DNA of 64,000 nucleotides from NCBI GenBank assembly GCA_905235745.1, contig CAJOMN010000010.1, forward strand, positions 39,498 through 103,497, read 5' to 3'. The notes under the pieces were generated by a model. It saw only the letters and a program-made list of their open reading frames with translations. It searched no databases and was not told the origin of the DNA. This stretch comes from an uncultured Lachnospiraceae bacterium (GTDB lineage Bacteria > Bacillota > Clostridia > Lachnospirales > Lachnospiraceae). Below, piece by piece: positions 27,085 through 39,351 of the stretch (position 1 is the stretch's first letter; each line of letters opens with the position of its first letter). Both the position numbers and the translations under genes were made by a program.

Positions 27085-28266
27085 ATGCAGCACAGGCGCA
27101 GGGGCATAAAAAACCTAATAATCATTGTGTTATGTGCCGCGCTTACGGCCTCGGGCGCTGCCTTGGGAACAGGCATACAGGCGCAGGCTTCGGTTGAGAG
27201 CACATCCCAAAAGATCAAGGATGCCGAACAGCTCAAGAAGGAAACCGAAGAAATGAAAGAGGCAACGGAGCAGAAGAAAGAGGGCCTCAGGGATCAGAAG
27301 CAGGAACTCGTCTCATATCTTAGCGAGCTTAATGACAATCTGACACAGATCACCGAGAATATCAGCGAGATCGAGGATCAGATCGCAGCCAAGCAGGAAG
27401 AGATAGACGCGGCGGAGAATGAACTGGAGATCGCCCGCGCAGAAGAGATGGATCAGTATGAACTTATGAAGAAACGGATCAAGTTCATGTATGAGCGCGG
27501 GGACAAGACCTTGCTTACTACTTTCTTTTCTTCAAGAAGCTATGCCGATTTTCTGAACAAGGCGGATTACATCGACCGTATGGAAGATTATGATAAGAAG
27601 ATGTATGACACCCTGATCCGGATAAGGAAGGATATAGAGACAAAAGAAAGCGGTCTCCGAGAGGAAGAAGAACAGCTGCAGAACCTCAAGAAACAGGCCG
27701 AGGCAGAGGAGACGAAGGTCAATAATCTCGTAACATCGACTAACGGTTCCATCGCGCAGACGGACGGTCAGCTGTCAGCCGCCGAGCTTGAGACCGCAGC
27801 TTACGAAGCGGAGCTTAAGGCACAGGAAGAGAATCTTGCGGCACTCAAAAAACAGCTTGCCGAAGAACAGGCCATGATCGCAAAGGCTGCCAAGATGTCA
27901 TGGAGAGATATTTCCGAGATTCAGTTTCAGGAAGGCGACAGGGATCTTCTGGCATGTCTGATATATTGCGAAGCGGGCAATCAGCCTTATGTCGGACAGG
28001 TTGCCGTCGGAGCTGTCGTGATCAACCGTGTCAGATCGGCGGCGTATCCGAACACCGTTTCCACGGTCATATACCAGAACAGGCAGTTTTCACCCGTAGG
28101 CAGCGGAAGACTGGCAACAAGGCTTGCGCTCGGGGCTCCGTCGTCATGCTATCAGGCGGCAGACGAGGCAATGAGCGGAGCGACACCGGTAGGCAACTGT
28201 CTGTACTTCAGAACCGTCATTCCGGAAATAAACGGAACGATAATCGGAGATCACGTATTCTATTAA
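27085..28266 (+). CDS. Secreted coiled-coil cell-wall hydrolase with SleB-type domain
   Basis: The 393-residue protein has a signal peptide (basic start, hydrophobic helix 10-30, AQA-like cleavage near residue 35), a long PcsB-like coiled coil (about 40-265), and a C-terminal Hydrolase_2/SleB domain: LACLIYCEAGNQPYVGQVAVG with the catalytic Glu, VVINRVRSAAYP, GNCLYFR and HVFY. SleB enzymes are lytic transglycosylases on peptidoglycan, best known in spore cortex but also used in growth. There is no clear Shine-Dalgarno; the 3-nt gap to the deaminase gene suggests coupling. Confidence 0.88.
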   Translation: MQHRRRGIKNLIIIVLCAALTASGAALGTGIQAQASVESTSQKIKDAEQLKKETEEMKEATEQKKEGLRDQKQELVSYLSELNDNLTQITENISEIEDQIAAKQEEIDAAENELEIARAEEMDQYELMKKRIKFMYERGDKTLLTTFFSSRSYADFLNKADYIDRMEDYDKKMYDTLIRIRKDIETKESGLREEEEQLQNLKKQAEAEETKVNNLVTSTNGSIAQTDGQLSAAELETAAYEAELKAQEENLAALKKQLAEEQAMIAKAAKMSWRDISEIQFQEGDRDLLACLIYCEAGNQPYVGQVAVGAVVINRVRSAAYPNTVSTVIYQNRQFSPVGSGRLATRLALGAPSSCYQAADEAMSGATPVGNCLYFRTVIPEINGTIIGDHVFY

Positions 28267-28279
28267 GCGTGATTTTTTG
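28250..28279 (+). terminator. Probable terminator overlapping the hydrolase 3' end
   Basis: ATCACG (28250-28255) with CGTGAT (28268-28273), 12-nt loop, then a run of six T. The stem is short. Confidence 0.5.
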
Positions 28280-28290
28280 TATTAATATTA

Positions 28291-28319
28291 TAGACTTTTT
28301 AAAAACTGACAGTTATAAT
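28291..28319 (+). promoter_or_regulatory. SigA promoter of the ATP synthase operon
   Basis: TAGACT (28291-28296), 17 nt, TATAAT (28314-28319). The transcript would start near 28326, just ahead of the hairpin at 28336. Confidence 0.65.
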
Positions 28320-28335
28320 TATGAATTGCGGCTGG

Positions 28336-28366
28336 GAACTGTTCACATATTATTATGTAACGGTTC
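28336..28366 (+). promoter_or_regulatory. Leader hairpin of the atp operon
   Basis: GAACTGTT, bulged C, ACATA (28336-28349) folds onto TATGTAACGGTTC (28354-28366) with a TTAT loop: about 13 bp including one U-G pair. It is at the very 5' end of the mRNA, so it could protect or regulate it. TTTAG follows, so weak attenuation is also possible. Confidence 0.45.
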
Positions 28367-28385
28367 TTTAGAGAGAGGAACATGA

Positions 28386-28700
28386 TTGAAGTATCATAAA
28401 GAGGTATTTCACGGCATATCTATGATCCTGCAGTTCGGCATCAATATGATAGTTCCGATACTGCTGTGTACTTTTGTCGGGATATTACTGGACAGACTGT
28501 TTTCCACCTCGTTTATTGTTATCATATTGTTTTTCCTCGGAGCAGCAGCAGGGTTTCGTAATATTTTCATATTTGCCAGGAATATGAACAAACGGACCAC
28601 TCATCTGGGAAGCGATGCCGACGAAGCATTATCGGGACACCGTAATGAGGATTTCGGCGAGCGTATGGACAGGGTATACAGGGATAACATGAATGAATAG
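28386..28700 (+). CDS. atpZ: AtpZ-like ATP synthase accessory membrane protein
   Basis: The 104-residue protein has two hydrophobic helices (about 13-32 and 40-62) with the AtpZ/'ATPase gene 1' pattern (GILLDRLF, GAAAGFRNIF). AtpZ acts with AtpI as a cation channel or assembly aid for the ATP synthase. Start is TTG 28386: GAGAGAGG lies 7-8 nt upstream, and the nearby ATG at 28382 is in another frame and stops at once. The C-terminal third is polar and unusually long. It overlaps the next gene by 8 nt. Confidence 0.75.
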   Translation: MKYHKEVFHGISMILQFGINMIVPILLCTFVGILLDRLFSTSFIVIILFFLGAAAGFRNIFIFARNMNKRTTHLGSDADEALSGHRNEDFGERMDRVYRDNMNE

Positions 28701-29093
28701 GCTTAAGATCATTCTCAAAGAAAATCATACCCTCCATGATATGATGATCGGAATACTGGCAGTCAATATCGCTCTTGCAATTATCGCCCTGTTTGTCAGT
28801 AACCGTGAAAAGGCATTGTATGCCGTGCTTATAGGAACCGTGACGGCGATCATATATGTCATACATATGGCGGTTTCAATCGATGACGCGATGTGCCTTG
28901 ACGAAGAGGGTGCAGTATCGCAGACTCGCATCAGGATGCTGGTCAGATATGCGTTTGTCGGTGTTGTTGCGGGAGTAAGCTTGTATTTTAATATAGCGGA
29001 TCCGATATTTCTAACGATCTCGATAATTACGATAAAAGCGGGCTCATATCTGCAGCCCGTGGTACATAAACTGTTTAACAGGAGGTGGGATAA

Positions 29094-29097
<4 letters not shown>
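28693..29097 (+). CDS. atpI: AtpI-like ATP synthase subunit I
   Basis: The 134-residue protein has about four hydrophobic segments (residues 17-37, 41-61, 84-103, 105-122) and lies between atpZ and atpB, the position of AtpI. AtpI helps assemble the c-ring and may import Mg2+. Sequence similarity to the family is weak by eye, so the call rests on topology and context. It overlaps atpZ at the start and atpB at the end (ATAAGTGA), so the head of the operon is translationally coupled. Confidence 0.65.
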
Positions 29098-30169
<1,072 letters not shown>

Positions 30170-30204
30170 TAATGGCAAATCGGTAATCGAAAGGAGACAA
30201 AGAA

Positions 30205-30720
30205 TTGGAACGTCTGTTTGACCTTGATTTCCAACTGTTACATGATGCGGTCATTACAGCGGTTGCCGTTTTTGTTTTGTTCCTATTCCTGTCATACATG
30301 CTGTTCAAACCTACGCGTGAGCTTCTGCGCAAGCGTCAGGAGAGGATCCAGACGGATCTGGACACCGCAAAAGAGGACAAGGATGAGGCGCTTAAGTTAA
30401 AGAGCGAATATGAAGCAAAGATGGCCGACGCCCGAAAGGATGCCGACGCGGTACTTGCCGAAGCAAGACAGAAGGCTGTCAAGAATGAAGATGCGATCAT
30501 TTCCCAGGCCAAGGAAGAAGCAGCGGGCATCATCCGTCAGGCTCATAATGAGGCGGAACTTGAAAAACGCAAGGCTGCGGATGAAGTTAAGACACAGATA
30601 ATTGATGTGGCTTCGCTCATGGCGGGAAAAGTGGTTGCGGCAGGTATAGATACAAACATTCAGGATTCTCTGATTGAAGAGACGCTCAAAGAAGTAGGTG
30701 AGAGCACATGGCAAAGCTAG
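30205..30720 (+). CDS. atpF: ATP synthase F0 subunit b
   Basis: The 171-residue protein has one N-terminal membrane helix (about 14-35), then a long charged coiled coil (RKRQERIQTDLDTAKEDKDE) typical of the peripheral stalk. Start is TTG 30205, placed by GAAAGGAG upstream. It overlaps atpH by 13 nt, so delta is coupled to b. Both are stalk subunits. Confidence 0.93.
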   Translation: MERLFDLDFQLLHDAVITAVAVFVLFLFLSYMLFKPTRELLRKRQERIQTDLDTAKEDKDEALKLKSEYEAKMADARKDADAVLAEARQKAVKNEDAIISQAKEEAAGIIRQAHNEAELEKRKAADEVKTQIIDVASLMAGKVVAAGIDTNIQDSLIEETLKEVGESTWQS

Positions 30721-31262
30721 TTACGACAACTTATGCGGATGCCCTGTTTCAGTTGGCCATAGAAGATAACAAGGTTGACGAACTCTTCTCGCAGGTTAAT
30801 GCTCTTGTTACGATCCTTAATGACAATCCGGAACTTGCAAAGATAATGAAACATCCGGGAATCGACAAGAACGAGAAACTGGATGCTGTCAATAATATCT
30901 TTTCCGGCAGGGTATCGGGTGAACTGTGCGGACTGCTCAACCAGATAGTGGTCAATAACCGTTACGAGGAGCTGGACGGAATCCTTGCCGGTTTTATCAG
31001 TATGGTCAAGGAATATAAAAAGATCGGAGTGGCCTTTATACAGACTCCGACCGCGCTCACCGATGCGCAGAAAAAGCGCATTGAGCAGAAACTGCTTGAT
31101 ACGACCGGATATGAAAACATGGAAATGAACTATTCGGTCGACGCATCACTTATCGGAGGAATGAAGATAAGGATCGGAGACAGAGTCGTAGACAGCAGTA
31201 TATCCACTAAACTTAATGAAATGGCGAAAGATCTTCGCCGTATTCAGTTAAATACAAATTGA
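30708..31262 (+). CDS. atpH: ATP synthase F1 subunit delta
   Basis: The 184-residue protein matches OSCP/delta: [19 protein letters not shown] at the start and a C-terminal [21 protein letters not shown]. It ties the stalk to the F1 head. It overlaps the end of atpF by 13 nt with GTAGGTGAG as the ribosome site, and precedes atpA by 16 nt. Confidence 0.95.
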   Translation: MAKLVTTTYADALFQLAIEDNKVDELFSQVNALVTILNDNPELAKIMKHPGIDKNEKLDAVNNIFSGRVSGELCGLLNQIVVNNRYEELDGILAGFISMVKEYKKIGVAFIQTPTALTDAQKKRIEQKLLDTTGYENMEMNYSVDASLIGGMKIRIGDRVVDSSISTKLNEMAKDLRRIQLNTN

Positions 31263-31278
31263 GAAAGGTAAAAGATCC

Positions 31279-32784
31279 ATGAATTTAAGACCAGAAGAGA
31301 TCAGTTCGGTAATCAAGGATCAGATCAGAAGATACGCGGATAATCTTGAAGTATCGGAAGTCGGTACCGTTATTCAGGTGGCGGACGGTATTGCGCGTGT
31401 GCACGGACTTGAAAAAGCAATGCAGGGTGAACTTCTTGAGTTTCCCGGCGAAGTGTACGGAATGGTCATGAACCTTGAGGAAGATAACGTCGGTGCCGTT
31501 CTGCTCGGTGCAGGTTCGATCAATGAGGGAGATACCGTTAAGACTACCGGAAGGGTAGTTGAGGTTCCGGTAGGAGACGCGCTGCTCGGTCGTGTTGTTA
31601 ATGCGCTGGGACAGCCTATCGACGGCAAGGGTCCCGTACAGACGGACAGGTATCGTAAGATAGAACGTGTTGCCAGCGGCGTTATCACGAGAAAATCAGT
31701 TGATACGCCTCTTCAGACGGGTATCAAGGCAATTGATTCGATGATCCCGATCGGACGCGGTCAGAGAGAACTTATCATAGGCGACAGACAAACCGGAAAG
31801 ACCGCGATCGCCATTGATACGATCATCAATCAAAAGGGACAGAACGTAAAGTGTATATATGTAGCCATCGGCCAGAAAGCATCGACGGTTGCTTCAATAG
31901 TAAAGACACTCGAAGAATTCGGCGCCATGGAATACACGACCGTGGTCGCATCCACAGCCAGTGAGATGGCTCCCCTTCAGTACATAGCGCCCTACAGCGG
32001 ATGTGCGATAGGTGAAGAGTGGATGGAGAACGGAGAGGATGTTCTCGTAATATATGACGATCTGAGTAAGCATGCTACCGCATACAGAACACTTTCACTT
32101 CTCCTTCGTCGTCCGCCCGGACGTGAGGCTTATCCCGGAGATGTATTCTATCTTCATTCAAGGCTTCTCGAGCGTGCTGCAAGAATGAACGAGGAGTACG
32201 GCGGAGGATCGCTTACCGCGCTTCCGATAATCGAGACCCAGGCCGGTGACGTTTCGGCTTACATACCTACAAACGTTATTTCTATTACGGACGGTCAGAT
32301 ATATCTTGAAACGGAAATGTTCAACTCGGGCTTTAGGCCGGCTATCAATGCGGGACTGTCGGTATCCCGTGTCGGCGGTGCCGCGCAGATCAAGGCAATG
32401 AAAAAGATCTCGGCCCCGATACGTACGGAGCTTGCCCAGTACAGAGAACTTGCATCGTTTGCACAGTTCGGTTCGGAACTGGATGCCGATACAAGAGAAA
32501 AGCTCGCACAGGGCGAGAGGATCAGGGAGGTTCTCAAGCAGGGACAGTACAAGCCCATGCCGGTTGAGTACCAGGTTCTGATCATCTATGTCGTAACGAG
32601 AAAATTCCTGCTTGATGTTCCGATCGAGAGAATATCGGAATTCGAGACTTCGTTCTTTGAATATATCAAGACAAGTTATCCCGAGATTCCCGAGTCTGTC
32701 AAGAACACAAGGGAACTTTCGGAAGACATGGAAGAAAAGCTCAAGAAAGCCATAAATGATTTCAAGGCTGATTTTCTACAGTAA
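31279..32784 (+). CDS. atpA: ATP synthase F1 subunit alpha
   Basis: The 501-residue subunit has Walker [11 protein letters not shown], the region [12 protein letters not shown] and the conserved [19 protein letters not shown]. Alpha holds the non-catalytic nucleotide sites of F1. GAAAGGTAAAAG precedes the ATG. The stop codon is inside hairpin copy D, which separates atpA from atpG. Confidence 0.97.
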   Translation: MNLRPEEISSVIKDQIRRYADNLEVSEVGTVIQVADGIARVHGLEKAMQGELLEFPGEVYGMVMNLEEDNVGAVLLGAGSINEGDTVKTTGRVVEVPVGDALLGRVVNALGQPIDGKGPVQTDRYRKIERVASGVITRKSVDTPLQTGIKAIDSMIPIGRGQRELIIGDRQTGKTAIAIDTIINQKGQNVKCIYVAIGQKASTVASIVKTLEEFGAMEYTTVVASTASEMAPLQYIAPYSGCAIGEEWMENGEDVLVIYDDLSKHATAYRTLSLLLRRPPGREAYPGDVFYLHSRLLERAARMNEEYGGGSLTALPIIETQAGDVSAYIPTNVISITDGQIYLETEMFNSGFRPAINAGLSVSRVGGAAQIKAMKKISAPIRTELAQYRELASFAQFGSELDADTREKLAQGERIREVLKQGQYKPMPVEYQVLIIYVVTRKFLLDVPIERISEFETSFFEYIKTSYPEIPESVKNTRELSEDMEEKLKKAINDFKADFLQ

Positions 32785-32807
32785 ACGAAGGTGTTTATTT
32801 CGTTTAC
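32781..32807 (+). repeat. Dispersed hairpin element, copy D (between atpA and atpG)
   Basis: GTAAACGAA (32781-32789), 9-nt loop, TTCGTTTAC (32799-32807): perfect 9-bp stem containing the atpA stop and lying 34 nt before the atpG ATG. The arms differ from copy A by a compensated change (GTGAAC/GTTCAC to GTAAAC/GTTTAC), which suggests the pairing is selected. Confidence 0.7.
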
Positions 32808-32841
32808 GATACAATGATTCCCTACAGGGAGGATGTAGATT

Positions 32842-33750
32842 ATGGCGTCGATGCGCGACATCAAAAGACGTAAAACAGGTATACAGTCTACCCAGCAGAT
32901 AACCAAGGCCATGAAGCTCGTTTCCACGGTCAAGTTACAGAGGGCAAAGACACGTGCGGAGCAGAGCAAGAATTATACGATGCAGATGTATGACACCATC
33001 GTATCGATAATGAACAGGTCGGGGTATATGGATCATCCTTATACGAAACCGAACGGCTGCAGCAGGAAGGCAGTCATCCTCATTACTTCAAACAGGGGAC
33101 TGGCCGGAGGATATAACAGCAACATTACGAAGCTTGTCACCGAGAGCGGCTGGAGCCGGGATGAACTGGTGATATATGCTGTAGGCAAAAAGGGACGTGA
33201 TACGGTAAAGAGAAGAGGGTATAACGTTGTGTACGAGAATTCGGACATGATAGAGGAGCCTCTGTATTCCGATGCCGCCGAACTTGCGGAAGATCTGCTC
33301 GGAAAATATACCGCGGGTGAGATCGGAGAGATATATATCGCATACACGATCTTCAAGAATACGGTAGTTCATATACCGAGACTACAAAAGCTTCTGCCGC
33401 TTGGCGAAGAGAGTACGCCGACGGAATCGGTTGCCGGGCATGAAGGTGAAGAGACGATCAAGCCCGATGCAGCCGCAGAGACTGCAAAGAGAGCTCTCAT
33501 GACCTATGAACCCGATTCGGATGAGGCGCTTAATGCGATCATCCCGAAGTATATTACAAGCCTTATTTACGGTGCTCTGATAGAGGCCGTTGCCAGTGAA
33601 AACGGAGCCAGAATGCAGGCAATGGATTCTGCGACGGATAATGCGGACAAGATGATAATGGGTCTTGAACTACAGTACAACCGTGCAAGACAGGGTGCGA
33701 TCACCCAGGAGCTGACAGAGATCATCGGAGGTGCCGAAGCCCTTGGCTAG
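32842..33750 (+). CDS. atpG: ATP synthase F1 subunit gamma
   Basis: The 302-residue protein has the N-terminal helix MASMRDIKRRKTGIQSTQQI and the C-terminal helix with MDSATDNADKMI and YNRARQGAITQELTEI, forming the rotating coiled coil. The middle contains a short acidic insertion (about residues 190-215, TPTESVAGHEGEETIKP). GGGAGGATG precedes the ATG. It lies after hairpin D, unlike the tight junctions elsewhere in the operon. Confidence 0.96.
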   Translation: MASMRDIKRRKTGIQSTQQITKAMKLVSTVKLQRAKTRAEQSKNYTMQMYDTIVSIMNRSGYMDHPYTKPNGCSRKAVILITSNRGLAGGYNSNITKLVTESGWSRDELVIYAVGKKGRDTVKRRGYNVVYENSDMIEEPLYSDAAELAEDLLGKYTAGEIGEIYIAYTIFKNTVVHIPRLQKLLPLGEESTPTESVAGHEGEETIKPDAAAETAKRALMTYEPDSDEALNAIIPKYITSLIYGALIEAVASENGARMQAMDSATDNADKMIMGLELQYNRARQGAITQELTEIIGGAEALG

Positions 33751-33778
33751 GCAGATAGGGAATAGTAACGAATATTAA

Positions 33779-35200
<1,422 letters not shown>

Positions 35201-35209
35201 GGAGTTAAT

Positions 35210-35614
35210 ATGGCCGATACTTTTCATCTCCGTATCACAAGCCCCGACAGGCTGTTTTACGAGGGCGAAGTGACAATGGTGGAGATCAATACGACAGAAG
35301 GTCAGATCGGGGTTCTTCCGAACCATATTCCGCTGACGAGCGTTCTGTCTCCGGGAACCTGTTACATATATATTCCGGATGGCGACCCGAAGATATGCGC
35401 GATCCACGGAGGATTTATTGAAATCCTGCAGGATTCGATGACAATACTTGCGGAAGTATGTGAGTGGCCGGACGAGATCGATCTGAAACGGGCCGAGGAG
35501 GCACGTATTCGTGCCGAAAGGCGCCTTACGGAAAAAGATGCCCTTACGGATATAGGACGTGCAACGCTTGCCCTTAAGAGAAGTGTGGCGCGGATAGAGG
35601 CAGCTAAGAAATGA
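35210..35614 (+). CDS. atpC: ATP synthase F1 subunit epsilon
   Basis: The 134-residue protein has the N-terminal beta-sandwich (ITSPDRLFYEGEVTMVEI, TEGQIGVLPNHIPLTS) and a C-terminal helical hairpin (AEEARIRAERRL). Epsilon inhibits ATP hydrolysis and links gamma to the c-ring. AAGGAG precedes the ATG 9 nt after atpD. Last gene of the operon; hairpin copy E follows. Confidence 0.95.
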   Translation: MADTFHLRITSPDRLFYEGEVTMVEINTTEGQIGVLPNHIPLTSVLSPGTCYIYIPDGDPKICAIHGGFIEILQDSMTILAEVCEWPDEIDLKRAEEARIRAERRLTEKDALTDIGRATLALKRSVARIEAAKK

Positions 35615-35620
35615 TTGTAT

Positions 35621-35649
35621 GTGACGGCGAAGAGTGATTTCGTCGTCAC
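35621..35649 (+). repeat. Dispersed hairpin element, copy E
   Basis: GTGACGGCGAA (35621-35631), 7-nt loop, TTCGTCGTCAC (35639-35649): 11 bp with one G-U pair, ending 11 nt before the next ATG. No separate Shine-Dalgarno is visible, so the hairpin could directly affect translation. Confidence 0.6.
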
Positions 35650-35660
35650 GATTTGTTTAT

Positions 35661-38210
35661 ATGGATCATAACAAATTCAGAAGACGGACAATTAAACTCG
35701 GCGTTACGTTTGTGCTGTTCCTTATCTCCCTGTTCGTGTTCAATATCATCCTGAACAAGGGAAAAACAGACATGACGGCAGAGATGTCAAAAGCGTCGCT
35801 TCCTGTCGTATATATGAACGTCAATGACGAATATATCAATCCTCTCCACGGTTATACGACCGAAATGGAGGGGAATTATCTTCGCGGTCCGATTACCCCT
35901 CTTATGGCAAACAGATCCGTAACATTCCGTGCCGACCTGTACGATGCGGTTATAGCGAAAGTCTCCTATGAAGTAAGGCCGCTCGATATGTCGAGGCTCA
36001 TTGAAGAAACGGAAGTGTCCGATTTCAGCTATGAAGGCGATGTTATATATGCTACTGCCACGCTCAAGGATCTGATCGAAGATGACACCGAATATATGCT
36101 TATCATAAAGCTTACGACATCGGGCGGGGATATAATAAGATATTATGCGAGAGTCATAAACAGAGCCGAACTCTATCTGTCCGAAAAGATGGAATTCGTA
36201 AGGGATTTTTCCGACAGGACATTTGATAAGGAGCAGGCGGAATCCATCAGAAAAAACATGGAGACAAACGCGGACGGCGACAATTCAAGCTACGCTTATG
36301 TCAACATCCACTCTAATTTCAACCAGCTTACATGGGGAGAACTTGAACCTGTCGTCATCACCGATAAGGACATGGAAATACTGGAGATCGATGAGACAAC
36401 GGCATCGATCATGCTGAAATATCAGGTCGAGATCATGTCCGAGACGCACAATGTTTCCGAATTCTTCCGTTTGCAGCGCGGAAAGAGAATGTATCTGATG
36501 GAATATGAGAGGATCATGGATCAGGTATTTGATCCCGAAAAGAATGTTGTTGTCAACGGGAAGATACTTCACGGCATGATCCATGAGAAACCTGCGGGAA
36601 TAGAGAACGACGCGGGAACAATATATGCTTTTGTCCAGCAGAATGCGCTCTATTCGTATAATACGGCAACAAATACAATGGCGAGGATCTTTGCCTTTTC
36701 CGATAAAGACAACAATGATGCCAGGACACGATACAATGCACATTCGATCAAGCCGATGATTATCGACGGAGTGGGCAACATATGGTTCATCGTATACGGG
36801 TATATGAACAGAGGCATCAACGAGGGAAAGGTCGGAGTTGCACTGTATTATTATGACTGCACTCTTAACACGGTCGAGGAAGAGCTCTTTATCCCTTATA
36901 CCAAGTCGTATGAAATGCTTTCGGTCGAAGTCGAGAAGCTTGCGTATTTAAGCACGAGAAACCGTATGTATATATTTATAGACGGTGGAGTGTATACGAT
37001 CAATATATCAGCCGTTGAATCGGATATCATGCAGGGCAACATAAGCGAGACCGGATTCTTTTCGTCAGGTGATGAGAGTATTATCGCATGGCAGACGGAA
37101 AGTCCTGTTATAGAACGAACGCTTATACAAATGTTCAGGCTTGACAGCATGACACCTTATACGATCCCTGCCGGAAGCGGCGAAGTAGTGGTCCCGCTCG
37201 GATTTATTGATAATGACATGATCTACGGGTGTGCCCGGGTATCCGATATTACGACCGATTATACCGGAAGAACCATCATTCCGATGTATTCGGTCAGGAT
37301 ACAGGACCGGAATGGAAACGTACTGAAGGATTACCGTCAGGAGGGAGTGTATGTTCTCGGCGTTGAAAGATCAGAGAATATGCTCATACTGTCCAGGGCG
37401 GCAAAGGATCCGGAAAGCGGGCAGATCGTTCCGATAGAAGACGATCAGATCGTTAACAACAAGACACAGACCACTCTCAGGAACAAGCTGTCGTCGGTTG
37501 TTACGGATCTGACAGAGACAACTTATCAGACCGTGCTCTTCAAGGGCGGGAATGAGGAACATCCGTCCGTTAAAGTCACAAGCCCCAGGGAGGTCGTATT
37601 TGAAGGCAGCAGGGAAGTTCCGATCAGAGATGAAGATACTCTTAAAAGATATTATGTATATGCAAAGGGCAGGATAGCCGGAATATACACATCGGCATCG
37701 GAAGCCGTCGAAGAGGCGGAAAGGCTGTACGGTGTCGTTACCGACAAGCAGATGGCATACATATGGGAAAGCAGCAACAGAAGGTCAAGTGCAGGCATTG
37801 CCGGTCTTGATCTTGAAGCAGCGTCGCCCGAAAACGCCGTACAGGAGACAGACGATGCAACCGCTTATATCAAATGCATAGATGTAATGCTCCAGTCCGG
37901 AGGAGTGTATAAGAGCAGCGAGGATGAGATCGGCAGAAAATCGCTTGTCAGTGTTCTGCAAGACAACCTTGAAGCGGATGTTCTGGACTTGTCGGGGGTA
38001 TCTCTTACGGATGTTCTCTACTATGTTTCGAGAGGATATCCGGTAATGGCTATGACGGGACAGGACACTGCCGTTATCATCACGGGATACGACAGCAGGA
38101 ATACGGTCATATATGACCCGAAGCTGGGCGGAACATACAAGCTCGGACAGAATGATTCGAAAGAATTGTTCGAGAGGGCGGGAAACAGATTTATAACATA
38201 TATAAGATAA
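35661..38210 (+). CDS. Large membrane-anchored protein with C39-like C-terminal domain
   Basis: The 849-residue protein has a basic N-terminus, one membrane helix (about 12-31) and a long external part of beta-rich character that reads like a propeller or repeat domain (for example NAHSIKPMIIDGVGNIWF). A C-terminal region resembles the peptidase C39-like fold: KCIDVMLQSGG near the nucleophile position and MTGQDTAVIITGYDSRNTVIYDP where the His is normally GHxVVVxGYD. The His position reads Asp or Gln, so peptidase activity is doubtful. I do not recognise a named family. It follows atpC after hairpin E; ATG 35661 is preferred over GTG 35634, which lies in the hairpin loop. Confidence 0.75.
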   Translation: MDHNKFRRRTIKLGVTFVLFLISLFVFNIILNKGKTDMTAEMSKASLPVVYMNVNDEYINPLHGYTTEMEGNYLRGPITPLMANRSVTFRADLYDAVIAKVSYEVRPLDMSRLIEETEVSDFSYEGDVIYATATLKDLIEDDTEYMLIIKLTTSGGDIIRYYARVINRAELYLSEKMEFVRDFSDRTFDKEQAESIRKNMETNADGDNSSYAYVNIHSNFNQLTWGELEPVVITDKDMEILEIDETTASIMLKYQVEIMSETHNVSEFFRLQRGKRMYLMEYERIMDQVFDPEKNVVVNGKILHGMIHEKPAGIENDAGTIYAFVQQNALYSYNTATNTMARIFAFSDKDNNDARTRYNAHSIKPMIIDGVGNIWFIVYGYMNRGINEGKVGVALYYYDCTLNTVEEELFIPYTKSYEMLSVEVEKLAYLSTRNRMYIFIDGGVYTINISAVESDIMQGNISETGFFSSGDESIIAWQTESPVIERTLIQMFRLDSMTPYTIPAGSGEVVVPLGFIDNDMIYGCARVSDITTDYTGRTIIPMYSVRIQDRNGNVLKDYRQEGVYVLGVERSENMLILSRAAKDPESGQIVPIEDDQIVNNKTQTTLRNKLSSVVTDLTETTYQTVLFKGGNEEHPSVKVTSPREVVFEGSREVPIRDEDTLKRYYVYAKGRIAGIYTSASEAVEEAERLYGVVTDKQMAYIWESSNRRSSAGIAGLDLEAASPENAVQETDDATAYIKCIDVMLQSGGVYKSSEDEIGRKSLVSVLQDNLEADVLDLSGVSLTDVLYYVSRGYPVMAMTGQDTAVIITGYDSRNTVIYDPKLGGTYKLGQNDSKELFERAGNRFITYIR

Positions 38211-38223
38211 AGGAGAACTACCG

Positions 38224-39351
38224 ATGGATCAGAGAATACTGAAACTGGCCTATAATCTTGTTAATTATTCCGTAAGAGTCGGGAAGGGCGATAAGGTCTG
38301 GATCAATTATATAGGTGAGAATACCACGGATCTTGTATGCGCTCTTGTAAGGGAAGTGTACGCTGCAGGCGGCCTGCCGTTTCCCGTTTGCGAAAATCAG
38401 CGGATACACAGGGAAGTTCTTCTCGGATGCAGTGAGGAGCAGCTTCGCATAATGAGCGAAACTGACAGCGGGCTGATGAGCCGGATGGACTGCTTTATCG
38501 GTGTAAGGGCGGCGGATAATGCTTCGGAACTGTCCGATGTTCCGAACGGGAAGATATCGCTCTACAACAGGATGTATTATTCTCCGGTACATCACGATAT
38601 CAGGATCCCGAAGACGAGGTGGGTTGTTCTTCGCTATCCGACAGATGCGATGGCTCAGCTCATGGATTCAAGCTTCGAGCAGTTCGAGAATTTCTATTTT
38701 GATGTATGTAACCTTGACTACGCAAAAATGGGAAAGGCTATGCAGAACCTTGTGGATCTAATGAACCAAACGGACCGGGTACACCTTGTCGCAAAGGACA
38801 CGGATCTGACGTTTTCAATAAAAGGGATCCCGGCAATTGCATGCGACGGACATATGAATATTCCGGACGGGGAAGTGTATACGGCGCCCGTCAGGGATTC
38901 GGTAAACGGGGTGATCACATATAATGCCCCTTCAAGGTATGAGGGCTTTACATACGAAAATGTATCTCTTACATTCCGTGACGGGAAGATAGTTAAAGCA
39001 TCTGCCAATGACAATGAAAGGATAGAGCGCCTGTTTGACACGGATGAGGGCGCGAGATACGTCGGCGAGTTTGCGATCGGTGTCAATCCGTATATTACAA
39101 AGCCGATGAAGGAAATACTGTTCGACGAGAAGATAAGCGGAAGTATACATTTTACACCGGGCATGTGCTACGATGACGCGCCGAACGGAAACAAATCCGC
39201 GATCCATTGGGATCTCGTGCTCATCATGACACCGGAATACGGCGGCGGACAGATATGGTTTGATGATGTCCTTATCAGAAATGACGGACGTTTTGTCATC
39301 CCGGAACTTGAGTGCCTTAATCCGGAGAATCTGATTCCACCCGGTTGTTGA
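38224..39351 (+). CDS. M29 family (thermophilic) aminopeptidase
   Basis: The 375-residue protein has M29 metal-site segments: MNIPDGEVYTAP, ARYVGEFAIGVNP and SIHFTPGMCYDDAPNG, followed by IHWDLVLIM. These cytoplasmic enzymes release N-terminal residues using two metal ions. AAGGAG precedes the ATG. Its last 35 bp overlap the 3' end of the convergent glycosyltransferase gene. It is shorter at the N-terminus than some M29 members, but all catalytic blocks are present. Confidence 0.88.
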   Translation: MDQRILKLAYNLVNYSVRVGKGDKVWINYIGENTTDLVCALVREVYAAGGLPFPVCENQRIHREVLLGCSEEQLRIMSETDSGLMSRMDCFIGVRAADNASELSDVPNGKISLYNRMYYSPVHHDIRIPKTRWVVLRYPTDAMAQLMDSSFEQFENFYFDVCNLDYAKMGKAMQNLVDLMNQTDRVHLVAKDTDLTFSIKGIPAIACDGHMNIPDGEVYTAPVRDSVNGVITYNAPSRYEGFTYENVSLTFRDGKIVKASANDNERIERLFDTDEGARYVGEFAIGVNPYITKPMKEILFDEKISGSIHFTPGMCYDDAPNGNKSAIHWDLVLIMTPEYGGGQIWFDDVLIRNDGRFVIPELECLNPENLIPPGC

